Assembly (NCBI RefSeq): GCF_022637555.1
Contig: NZ_CP093342.1
Coordinates: 186,001 to 250,000 of the forward strand
Direction: 5' to 3'
From: Microbacterium sp. H1-D42
GTDB lineage: Bacteria > Actinomycetota > Actinomycetes > Actinomycetales > Microbacteriaceae
DNA: 64,000 nt
Part shown: in pieces, positions 1 through 9,480 of the stretch
How the letters are laid out: every line of letters begins with the position of its first letter
Numbering within the stretch: position 1 is the first letter of the stretch
Notes under the pieces: generated by a model
The model's database searches: none
Told to the model about the DNA's origin: nothing
Seen by the model: the letters and a program-made list of their open reading frames with translations, nothing else
Position numbers and translations under genes: made by a program

Positions 1-633
1 TGCGCTGATGGATGCCATCTGCTCGACGGTCCACAGCCGGCCCGGTGCGTCGGCGACAGCATCCACCACCCGATCCAGGAACGGATCGTTCGTGCGCGAC
101 GGCCAGCCCTGCGGCGCGCAGCCGATGCGTGACCACGCACGGATGACGGACTGCAGCAGCGTGGTGGCCATCATGCGGCAGATGACCAGGTCGCCGTCCC
201 GCTCGCACGTCGTCCCGTCGCCGCCCATGTGCTGGGCGAGCGCCGCCGCGGCGGGCTCGAGTTCGGCGAAGCCGCGGATCCAGGCGCTGTCGGGCAGCAG
301 GTCGGCGAGGTGGACGGCGCTGTCGGAAAGTACGAGGTGCGACGCCAGCACCTCTGCGCCCGCCGGCACCTGCAGAGTCAGACTGCGGCGGCCCGAGACG
401 AGCATCGCGTCGCCCGCCGCGAGGGAGTCGGGGATGCCGGACCCTGCCGGCGGCCGCACTCGCCCCGCCAATACGTAGACCAGCGAGAGCGCGCCGGTGT
501 CGAGGGCGATGGCCGTCTCGACAGCAGGCGCGACGCGGCGCTGTGAGCGGATGCTGATGGCGATGCCGCCCAGCAGCCGCTCCAGCGCATCAGTGCGCGT
601 GGACGGAGTCGGCGCCGGTGCGAGAAGGCTCAT
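1..633 (-). CDS. AraC-type transcriptional regulator, 3' end cut by window edge
   Basis: The reading frame is open from an ATG at 633 to the window edge (211 codons), so the C-terminal part is missing. The visible part looks like the cupin-type ligand-binding domain of AraC regulators, with segments such as LAAGDAMLVSGRRSLTLQVP and a later LWTVEQMASIS, which is where the first helix-turn-helix of the AraC DNA-binding domain normally begins. It probably binds a small ligand through the cupin and DNA through the missing C-terminal domain. It lies 49 nt downstream of the His-tailed MarR-like gene on the same strand and may be co-transcribed with it. The family assignment rests on partial sequence only. 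Confidence 0.7.
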   Translation of the reverse strand, partial: MSLLAPAPTPSTRTDALERLLGGIAISIRSQRRVAPAVETAIALDTGALSLVYVLAGRVRPPAGSGIPDSLAAGDAMLVSGRRSLTLQVPAGAEVLASHLVLSDSAVHLADLLPDSAWIRGFAELEPAAAALAQHMGGDGTTCERDGDLVICRMMATTLLQSVIRAWSRIGCAPQGWPSRTNDPFLDRVVDAVADAPGRLWTVEQMASISA

Positions 634-682
634 GTGAGGGCGAACCTTCTGCCGGGCGGGCGTATTCCGCCGGCGCTGTCCG

Positions 683-1372
683 TCAGCGGGTGTGGATATG
701 GATGTGGTGCTCGGTCGCGTGACCGCGGTGCGGGTGGCCGTGGTGTGAGCCACGGTGGTGCGGGTGGTCGTGGTGGGCGTAGCCGGGGTGGGCGTCGGCG
801 CCGCGACCGTGGCGGTCTGCGTGTCCGTCACGAGTTTCGTATCCGTGGCGGTGTCCGCCGTCGCGGTGGTCCTCGTGTGCGTGATGGCGCCCGTGTGCGT
901 GGCGGCGTCCGTGCTCACAGTCGTGGCCGTGGCGCTGGCGACCTTCGGGTCGACGGGGGAGGCGCTTGCCCTCTTCCCAGCCGAACTCGCGGGCGATCTT
1001 CTCGAGCGATGCCGTCAAGGCGGCGTACTCGTCTGGCGTGACGGCTCCGGCCACACGGGCGCGAAGTTCGTCGACGGCCGCGCTCAGGCGGGTCTTCGCC
1101 AGCCGGCCGGCGTCGGTGAGGGTCCAGCCGCCTGGGGAGGAAGTGTCAGCCGTGCGCTCGATCCAGCCGAGGTCGATCAGGCGGCGCATCTTCGGGCCGC
1201 GCAGCGGCCGCGAGGGTACGCGGGCAAAGGCCGTGCCGTCGATGACGTTCAGCATCCGCCATTCGCGGCGGGTGACGCGCTCGTCGGCGAAGACGGTGGC
1301 GAACTCGGCCTTCATCAGGCGGTCGACGGCGGTGATCCAGTATCCGAAGGGATGTGTGTTGTCGGTGTTCAT
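683..1372 (-). CDS. MarR-like winged-helix regulator with long histidine-rich C-terminal tail
   Basis: The protein is 229 aa. Residues 1-145 form a MarR-type winged helix: the recognition-helix region is RREWRMLNVIDG followed by RRLIDLGWIERT and a wing around GGWTLTDAGR. The last 80 or so residues are low complexity, with about 28 histidines plus Asp, Gly and Arg (for example HHDHPHHRGSHHGHPHRGH). ATG at 1372 was chosen because it has an AAAGGA Shine-Dalgarno; a longer in-frame reading crosses the divergent promoter. It is divergent from another His-rich MarR gene across an inverted repeat at 1387-1416. The tail suggests binding of Ni, Zn, Co or Cu, either sensing or storage; that role is inference. 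No metal transporter is adjacent in the window. Confidence 0.8.
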   Translation of the reverse strand: MNTDNTHPFGYWITAVDRLMKAEFATVFADERVTRREWRMLNVIDGTAFARVPSRPLRGPKMRRLIDLGWIERTADTSSPGGWTLTDAGRLAKTRLSAAVDELRARVAGAVTPDEYAALTASLEKIAREFGWEEGKRLPRRPEGRQRHGHDCEHGRRHAHGRHHAHEDHRDGGHRHGYETRDGHADRHGRGADAHPGYAHHDHPHHRGSHHGHPHRGHATEHHIHIHTR

Positions 1373-1386
1373 GGGAATCCTTTTGT

Positions 1387-1416
1387 TGTCATGTTGCATG
1401 TATATGCAGTGTGACA
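1387..1416. promoter_or_regulatory. Inverted-repeat operator between divergent His-rich MarR genes
   Basis: The left arm TGTCATGTTGCAT and the right arm (reverse complement TGTCACACTGCAT) match at 10 of 13 positions around a 4-nt centre. Further GCATGT half-sites follow at about 1428-1446. The site lies in the 86-nt divergent region and is the natural binding site for one or both MarR-type products. No -35/-10 pair could be assigned with confidence. Confidence 0.6.
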
Positions 1417-1458
1417 TGGATTGTGTATGCATGTCAAATCGCATGTAAAGTCGGAGCC

Positions 1459-1974
1459 ATGAGCAACGACCGTGACGCAGACGCCATCGCCCTCGCCCTG
1501 TCGCGCCTGCGCGGGCGCCGCGGCGGCCCGCACGGTCACGGGGGCCCCCACGATCACGACGGGCAGCACGGACACCAGCATCCACACGGCCCCCGCGGCG
1601 CGCGTCACGGTCGCATGGGGTGGGACGCGGCGCGCGGGGGAGCGCCGGCGGTGATCCGGATGCTGGATGCGCTCGCCGCAGCATCCGATCCACTCAGCGT
1701 CAGCGGACTGGCCGAGGCGATCGGCGTCGACCAGCCCCGCGCTTCGCGCCTGGTGCAGCAGGGCGTCGACCGCGGCTGGGTGCGCCGCGAGGCCGACCCC
1801 GCCGACGCTCGACGCACGCGCATCGCCCTCACTGACGAGGGATCGCAGATGATCCGCGGTGTGCGCGGGGAGCGGCGCGAACGTCTCGGCACAGCCCTCG
1901 AGGCGTTCACCGAGCCCGAGCGTGCGGAGCTGGCCAGGCTGCTCACCAAGCTCGCCGACAACTGGCATCCCTGA
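1459..1974 (+). CDS. MarR family regulator with histidine-rich N-terminal extension
   Basis: The protein is 171 aa. Residues 20-52 hold about nine histidines in repeats such as PHGHGGPHDHDGQHGHQHPH. The rest is a canonical MarR domain: VIRMLDALAAASDPLSVSGLAEAIG, then QPRASRLVQQGVDRGWVRRE as recognition helix and wing start, RTRIALTDEG, and a C-terminal dimerisation helix ending LTKLADNWHP. ATG at 1459 follows a GGAG-like site. It is divergent from 683-1372, whose product carries its His tract at the opposite end. The paired arrangement suggests a two-regulator metal-responsive switch, perhaps by heterodimerisation. That is inference; the MarR fold assignment is secure. Confidence 0.85.
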   Translation: MSNDRDADAIALALSRLRGRRGGPHGHGGPHDHDGQHGHQHPHGPRGARHGRMGWDAARGGAPAVIRMLDALAAASDPLSVSGLAEAIGVDQPRASRLVQQGVDRGWVRREADPADARRTRIALTDEGSQMIRGVRGERRERLGTALEAFTEPERAELARLLTKLADNWHP

Positions 1975-2030
1975 GCCTCGAGCTCATCTGGTCCCGACGG
2001 CACCGCGCCACAACCGCCGCGAAGCCAGAA

Positions 2031-2060
2031 ACGCACCTCCCCGATGCCGGGAAGGTGCGT
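2031..2060. terminator. Bidirectional terminator hairpin between convergent genes
   Basis: ACGCACCT and AGGTGCGT form an 8-bp stem, extended by CCC/GGG after one mismatch, between the stop of the MarR gene (1974) and the stop of the GH101 gene (2085). No strong T-run is present, so its efficiency is uncertain. Confidence 0.6.
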
Positions 2061-2084
2061 CTCTGACTGCGGGACGTCAGCCGG

Positions 2085-5000
2085 TCAGCTGCCGCAGGTG
2101 AACTTCGCGTCCGCCCAGTCGGCGTGATCGTTGCCGTTGCCGTCGGCGGTGGTGTCGACGATCAGCTCGACGAACTGGCCGCCGGTGACATCAGCGGTCA
2201 GTGCGAAGGTCTCGCTGGTCGCCTTCTGCAGCGGCGAGGTGACGACGGTCTCGCCGTCGACCTTCACCGAGAACACGACCGACCCGCGGGTCGGCTGCGC
2301 GTCGTCGATTCCGACGTCAGCGGTGAACGTGGTGCACTGTCCGCCGAGGAAGTACTTCACGTTGCTCGGTGCGTGGGCACCCAGACCCTTCTCGTAGACC
2401 TTGCCGGCCAGCGTCAGCGGCGTGCCGTCGCCGGCACCCTGATCGCCGTTCGACATGTCGCGCTCCACCGGACCCCAGCCGTTGCTGGCGGTCACCCAGT
2501 CGTGATCGCTGGCGAACACGGTGCTGGTCGGCGCCTTCGGCAGCGTCTTCACCTTCGTCACGCTGGTCACCTCGCGCTCGCCGATCGGCTCGACGGTCGT
2601 GGTGTAGGTGGCGGTGGATCCGATGTCGTACGAGCCGTCGACGTCGGCCGGAGCCGTGACGTTCCAGGTGGTGACGAGCGTGCCCTTCGGTGCGATCGAC
2701 GCTGCGGTGGCCGGGGTGACGGCCTCGGCAGTCCAGCCCTCTGGCAGGTTCAGCGCGACCTCGACGTTCGCGATCGCCGCAGCCTCGTCAGAGGTGAACG
2801 TCGTCGTGAACTCGGTCGACTTGCCCTGCTGGATCACGTCAGCGCCGAGCTCGCCGCTCAGCTGCGCGCAGGCCGGGATGGCGTCGGATGCCCCGAGGTC
2901 TTCGACGGTGAAGTCGTCGACGATCAGGTCGGCCGTGCCGCCGCCGATGCGGTTCAGGCCCACGAACGTGTCGCCGCAGGCGCTGGCATCCACCACCTGC
3001 TCGAAACGCGTCGTCTCGTGCACGGCACCGAACTCGGTGCTCGACGTGACCCGCGGACCGGTCGAGGAGTCGTACCCGGTGACCCAGGCGTACTGTCCGG
3101 CCTCGGTCGACTGATAGTCGAACGACACGCGGTAGCGGTGGCCGGGCTCGAACGGAACCGAGTACTCCGAGGTGCGGTACACCAGACCGCGGTTCTCGTC
3201 ATGCGCCATCAGCGAGTACTCGCCGCCCAGGATGTTGTCGATCTTGCGACCGTTCCAGCCCTTCTGCGTGAAGTCGTTGCGCTTGGCGATGTGCGTGCGC
3301 GGATCGGTCGATCCGCCGGCATTGCCCTTGTAGAACGGACCCCAACCGGCATCCGTGTCTTCGAAGTCCTCGCTGGCGATCACGCCGTCACCGAGCTCGG
3401 GAGCAGCGGCAGCGATGATGCGCACGTCGTCGACGCGCACCGCGGCGTCGCCGTCGCCGACCGAGACGGTGAAGACCGGCTTCGCGCCGCCCTTCGGCAC
3501 CGTGAACGCGACCTTCAGTCGCTGCATGGTCGTTCCGTGCCACTCGTCGGATGCCATGTAGTTGACGGCATTCGACGAGTTGATCGCGACACTGGCATCC
3601 GACCCCTTCTTGCCGAGGTCGACGCCGAGCGTCGCCTGGCGAGTCTTGTCCTTGTCGACGCCCACCCACGCGCTGGCGGTGTAGTCGCCGGCCGGCAGTT
3701 TGTCGAGCTGCTGTGAGATGGATGCTGCGCCAGCACCGAACAGTGCCGAGCGGCGGCCAAGGCCGTCACGCTCGATCGCGACGTCACCGGTGGGGCTCCA
3801 CGCGTCGAGGTTCGTCAGATTGAAGCCGGGGTCGGTCACCGGGGTGCCCTGGCCGAAGTCGACCTTCTTCGGCAGCGCGCTGCCGGAGTCGGCCTTCTTG
3901 CCCGCAACGAGCACGTACGGCTGACCGGCCGTGGCGTCGATGGTGACTGTGCCGTCGGTGACAGGCACGTCGGCGACCTTGGTGCGGCCGCCATCTCCCA
4001 GCGAGAACAGCTGCAGGGTGCGGTTCTTCGCGAAGTCGTCGGTGAGGGTCCAGGTGCTCTCTCCGCCGGCGGGGTTGTAGTGGTACAGCTTGTCGACCTT
4101 CTTGCCGGCCTTCGACGACCAGGGCAGCAGGTACGTGTCGCCGCGCAGAACCTCGTCGCCGTCGACCGTGATCGAGCGGTCGGATGCTGTCGTGCCGGTG
4201 ATCCGCACGCCGTCTTCGAGGTCGATGGCCTCGTCGGTCCAGCGCGTGATCTCGTGGTGCTGCACGAACTTCGCCGGGACGTTGGCTGTCCAGACGTTCT
4301 CGAGGAACCCGTTGAAGTCGTTCTGGTTGGTCCAGCCCTCGAACTCGATGATGTGCGCGGTGCCCAGGCGAGCGTCGGGGTTCCAGGTGTCGGACTGCGT
4401 GTTGTTCACGAAGCGCAGGATCTGCGAGTTGACGCCCTTGTTGCCGGATCCGCCGTAGTTCTCGTCGGTGGCCCAGTGCGACCAGGTGTTGTTGGCGTTG
4501 AGCTTGTCGGCCCACTCGGATGCGACGCGGAAGTCGTGGTCGACCAGCGACTGCTGGATCTTCTTCGCCAGCCAGCCGAACTGGTAGTAGACGTCGACGT
4601 AGACCCAGTCCAGGTTGCCGTTCGTGGCATCGGCCAGCTCGCCGATGCGCTTGTCGAGCAGGCCGGAGTTCGTGTCGTAGCGCTGGTCGATGTAGTACGA
4701 CTGGTCGAGCCAGTTCCAGCCGGGGGCGTTCGGGTTCATGATCTCGTCGCTGAACGAGTTCGCCTCGGGGTAGATCTCGGTGGCGTTGATGTGCACGCCG
4801 AACTGGGTGTTCCACTTGTCGGCGGCCTTGAGCGCCGTGTTGAGGTCTTCGAGGCCACCGGCGCGCTCGTTGAAGTTGTCGCCGTAGTCGGTGTTCGCCG
4901 AGTCGTGACCCTCGCTGGTGTACCCCTTCAGTAGAGCCGCCTGGCCGAGTCCGTCGGTGTTCTGCGCGATGCGCTTGACGTCGTCGAGCGTCCGCAGGAA

Positions 5001-5954
5001 CGGGTGGGTCGCCTGCGAGGCGAAGTTGAACGGGATGTGCGTGATGACGTTGTTGGCCGTCTCGTCGCCGCGGAACGGGCCGACGCGCAGGTCGCGCAGC
5101 GCGATCGCGCCGTCCTGCCAGTCGACCGTGCCGTCGGCGTTCGCGTCGGGGGTGATGGCGACCTTGACCCAGGGGAGTTCCTCGGGCTCGGGGGCGTCCT
5201 TCGCGCGGTACAGCCATTGACCGCTTGAGATGCCGACCTCGACATCGTCGCCGTCCTTCACGGCCTGGCGCCAGAAGTTGCCGCTGTCCTTGTTCGCGGG
5301 CCCCGATGAGGCGTCGTACATCGCGTTGGTCGTGAAGGCTGCGGCGAGCTGCGACGTGTTAGCGATAACAGTGTTGGTGGACACCGGCTTGGCGTCGACG
5401 GGGGTCTCGGCGGTGACCGGGATGAACTTGTCTCCCGAGACGGCACGGTCGACCGACAGGTCGGCCGTCGCGACGTGCGCGCCGGCCTCGTCGGAGGAGA
5501 CGGTGACGAGGTCGTGACCAGGGATGCGCAGGCTTGCGACCTGCTTCTCGGGGTCGTTGATCTCGGTGAACGCGAGCGTGACGACGTTCTTCTTCACGCT
5601 GAGCTTCGCGGTGAACTCGACGCCTTCGAGCTGGGTCGGCGTGATCGTGTACTCGGCAGTGGAGCCGTTGATCTTCTTCGAGCGCACTTCGACGGGCTGA
5701 ACGGTGCCGTTGATCTCGAGCTCGGTGAGGGCGGTGTCGTTGCCGTGCATGACCGCGCCGCTGTCGCGGTCGGTGTACTGCACGACCTGGGGGAACGCGC
5801 TGGAGGCACGCACTTCGAGGTCGCCGCTGCGGAGCGTGATGTCAGCGGATGGGGACTCCGCGCTGAATGCCGGTGCTGCGGCGAGCGGTGACAGACCGGT
5901 GACGACCAGGGCTGCGCCCAGTCCTACTCCGGCCCATCTGCGAGGGGTTTTCAT
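2085..5954 (-). CDS. Secreted endo-alpha-N-acetylgalactosaminidase, GH101
   Basis: The protein is 1289 aa. A Sec signal peptide ends near AAPAFSA (residue 31). The N-terminal half is the GH101 beta-sandwich plus TIM barrel. The likely catalytic nucleophile is Asp454 in WVYVDVYYQFGW, and the acid/base Glu480 in RVASEWADK. Further barrel features are GVHINATEIYPEA and KFVQHHEITRW. After the barrel come galactose-binding-like modules (about 700-850 and 870-1010), a NEW3-like beta domain (PEGWTAEAVTPATAASIAP) and a C-terminal NPCBM-type domain. GH101 enzymes release the Gal-beta1,3-GalNAc disaccharide from O-glycoproteins such as mucin. ATG at 5954 has an AAGGAG ribosome-binding site. It appears monocistronic. 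Family assignment is confident; activity and substrate range are inferred. Confidence 0.85.
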   Translation of the reverse strand: MKTPRRWAGVGLGAALVVTGLSPLAAAPAFSAESPSADITLRSGDLEVRASSAFPQVVQYTDRDSGAVMHGNDTALTELEINGTVQPVEVRSKKINGSTAEYTITPTQLEGVEFTAKLSVKKNVVTLAFTEINDPEKQVASLRIPGHDLVTVSSDEAGAHVATADLSVDRAVSGDKFIPVTAETPVDAKPVSTNTVIANTSQLAAAFTTNAMYDASSGPANKDSGNFWRQAVKDGDDVEVGISSGQWLYRAKDAPEPEELPWVKVAITPDANADGTVDWQDGAIALRDLRVGPFRGDETANNVITHIPFNFASQATHPFLRTLDDVKRIAQNTDGLGQAALLKGYTSEGHDSANTDYGDNFNERAGGLEDLNTALKAADKWNTQFGVHINATEIYPEANSFSDEIMNPNAPGWNWLDQSYYIDQRYDTNSGLLDKRIGELADATNGNLDWVYVDVYYQFGWLAKKIQQSLVDHDFRVASEWADKLNANNTWSHWATDENYGGSGNKGVNSQILRFVNNTQSDTWNPDARLGTAHIIEFEGWTNQNDFNGFLENVWTANVPAKFVQHHEITRWTDEAIDLEDGVRITGTTASDRSITVDGDEVLRGDTYLLPWSSKAGKKVDKLYHYNPAGGESTWTLTDDFAKNRTLQLFSLGDGGRTKVADVPVTDGTVTIDATAGQPYVLVAGKKADSGSALPKKVDFGQGTPVTDPGFNLTNLDAWSPTGDVAIERDGLGRRSALFGAGAASISQQLDKLPAGDYTASAWVGVDKDKTRQATLGVDLGKKGSDASVAINSSNAVNYMASDEWHGTTMQRLKVAFTVPKGGAKPVFTVSVGDGDAAVRVDDVRIIAAAAPELGDGVIASEDFEDTDAGWGPFYKGNAGGSTDPRTHIAKRNDFTQKGWNGRKIDNILGGEYSLMAHDENRGLVYRTSEYSVPFEPGHRYRVSFDYQSTEAGQYAWVTGYDSSTGPRVTSSTEFGAVHETTRFEQVVDASACGDTFVGLNRIGGGTADLIVDDFTVEDLGASDAIPACAQLSGELGADVIQQGKSTEFTTTFTSDEAAAIANVEVALNLPEGWTAEAVTPATAASIAPKGTLVTTWNVTAPADVDGSYDIGSTATYTTTVEPIGEREVTSVTKVKTLPKAPTSTVFASDHDWVTASNGWGPVERDMSNGDQGAGDGTPLTLAGKVYEKGLGAHAPSNVKYFLGGQCTTFTADVGIDDAQPTRGSVVFSVKVDGETVVTSPLQKATSETFALTADVTGGQFVELIVDTTADGNGNDHADWADAKFTCGS

Positions 5955-6017
5955 TCTGGCTCTCCTTCGAATCAGTCACCGGACTGGGGACCCGGCAGGT
6001 TCGAGGATGCCACGAAA

Positions 6018-6031
6018 TGTTTGCGGAAACA
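6018..6031. promoter_or_regulatory. Candidate operator upstream of the GH101 gene
   Basis: TGTTTGCGGAAACA is a dyad (TGTTT-GCGG-AAACA) 64-77 nt upstream of the GH101 start. On the minus strand it overlaps the spacer between a possible -35 (TTGTTT) and a possible -10 (CATCCT). It would suit a repressor of a carbohydrate gene. The promoter elements are weak matches. Confidence 0.4.
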
Positions 6032-6107
6032 AGGGTGGGATGTGCGGCGGACTGGTGATCGATCGTGTTTGGTCAGTTCACAAGAGCGTCAGAAGTGGGC
6101 AGGAGGA

Positions 6108-6136
6108 AGCCTCCGCGAGCGGTTGTCGCGGGGGCT
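6108..6136 (-). terminator. Hairpin terminator after the rml genes
   Basis: AGCCTCCGCGA pairs with TCGCGGGGGCT (11 bp, one wobble, 7-nt loop), 14 nt beyond the rmlCD stop. The rest of the 195-nt gap to the GH101 start holds that gene's promoter region. Confidence 0.55.
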
Positions 6137-6149
6137 CGATCGGATGCTG

Positions 6150-7579
6150 TCAGTGGGTCTTCTCGGCAGCGACCTGCTCGACGCGCACGTTGACGATCTG
6201 ACCGGTGAGGTAGGACTTCAGGGCCTCGCGCGTGTCAGATGCGATGAATCCGGTGGCCTCGATCTTTGACAGGTCCAGCACGCTGTTGCGCGGGCGTGGC
6301 GCGATCGGGCCGGCTGCCCCCGCGTAGTAGTCGTCGGTCGAGACCGGCGTCACGCGCGCCGGGTCGTGCCCGGTCAGCTCGTACACCGCTGCGGCGATCG
6401 ACGCCCAGGTCTGCGGCTCGCCGCCGCCGGTGAGGTTGTACGTCCCGAAGGGCGCATCGACGGAGAGCAGGTGTCGGATGCCGCGGGCGAGGTCGTCGGT
6501 GAAGGTGAGCCGTCCGGTCTGATCGTCGACGACCTTCGGGTCGATGCCGCGTTCGGCGAGGGACGCCATGGTGCGCACGAAGTTCGCGCCGTCGCCGATG
6601 ACCCAGGAGGTGCGGACGATGTAGTGCCGCGGTGCGGTCGTGACGGCGAGGTCGCCAGCGGCCTTGGACTGCCCGTAGACGCCGAGTGGGGCGAAGGGGG
6701 CGTCCTCGTTGTAGGCGCCTGCAGCGGTGCCGTCGTAGACGTAGTCGCTGGAGATGTGCACGAGGGTGATGCCGTTCGCGGCGGCGATGCGGGCGAGCTG
6801 TGCGGGGCCGGTGGCGTTGATCGCCCATGCGGCCGCTCGGCCCTCTGTCGTCTCGGCGGTGTCGACGGCCGTGTAGGCGGCGGCGTTGATGATGGTGCCG
6901 TAGTCGCGCCAGTGCCGGGCAGCAGGTTTCGTGATGTCGAAGTCGGTGCGGGTGGCGTACTCGATGTGCGAGGCGTCTCCGAATTCCTTGCGCAGCGCCC
7001 GCCCGAGCTGGCCGTCGGCGCCCAGCACGAGGATTCTGCGTGGGGCGACGGGGGTGGCGTCGGCCAGTCGCGGGTGCGCTTGGTCTTTCTCGGACAGCAC
7101 GGCGTCGGCGAGCGGGATCGGCCAGGCCACCGCGGCCGTCTCATCCGCGAGGTTCAGGAAGGAGTATTCGGCGTCGGGTGACCAGTGGTCGTTCACCAGG
7201 TAGACGTACGAGGTGTCGGGTTCGAGTGTCTGGTACGAGTTGCCGACGCCGCGGGGCACGAACACGGCGCGCGACGGGTCGAGTTCGATGGTGAAGACGG
7301 TTCCGAACGAGGGGCCTTCGCGCAGGTCGACCCAGGCGCCGAAGATGCGTCCTGTCGCGACCGAGACGTACTTGTCCCACGGCTCGGCGTGGAAACCCCG
7401 GGTGGTGCCCGGCGCGGGGTTGAAGGCGATGCTGTTCTGCACGGGACCGAAGTCGGGCAGCCCTGCGGCGACCATCTTCTGCCGCTGCCAGTTCTCCTTG
7501 AACCAGCCGCGGCTGTCGCCGTGCACGGGCATCTCGACGACGAGCAGCCCCGGGATCGGGGTCTCGGTGACGGTCAGCA

Positions 7580-7580
<1 letters not shown>
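6150..7580 (-). CDS. rmlCD: Fused dTDP-4-dehydrorhamnose 3,5-epimerase / reductase (RmlC-RmlD)
   Basis: The protein is 476 aa. Residues 1-185 are an RmlC-type cupin (VEMPVHGDSRGWFKENW, GTTRGFHAEPWDKYVSVATG, SFGTVFTIELDPSRAVFVPRGVGNSYQTL). About residues 200-476 are RmlD, a short-chain NADPH reductase (RILVLGADGQLGRAL, INAAAYTAVDTAE, ISSDYVYDG, and the catalytic YxxxK in YGQSK). Together they catalyse the last two steps from dTDP-4-keto-6-deoxyglucose to dTDP-L-rhamnose. The start ATG shares one base with the rmlB stop (TGATG), indicating translational coupling. The RmlC half reads GFHAEPWDKY where classical RmlC has GLHYQ-like residues, as is usual in these fused actinobacterial forms. A longer upstream reading lies inside rmlB and is rejected. 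Confidence 0.92.
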
Positions 7581-9444
<1,864 letters not shown>

Positions 9445-9480
9445 GCAGATATCCTCCCATAACCGGTTTTCGGAACGGCC

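Noticed and set aside
634..1041. Arg/Gly-rich plus-strand ORF
   Set aside because: It is antisense to the histidine-rich tail of the MarR-like gene; its repeats mirror CAC/CAT histidine codons.
2124..3716. 530-residue plus-strand ORF opposite the GH101 gene
   Set aside because: It is an antisense shadow with biased composition and no start signal.
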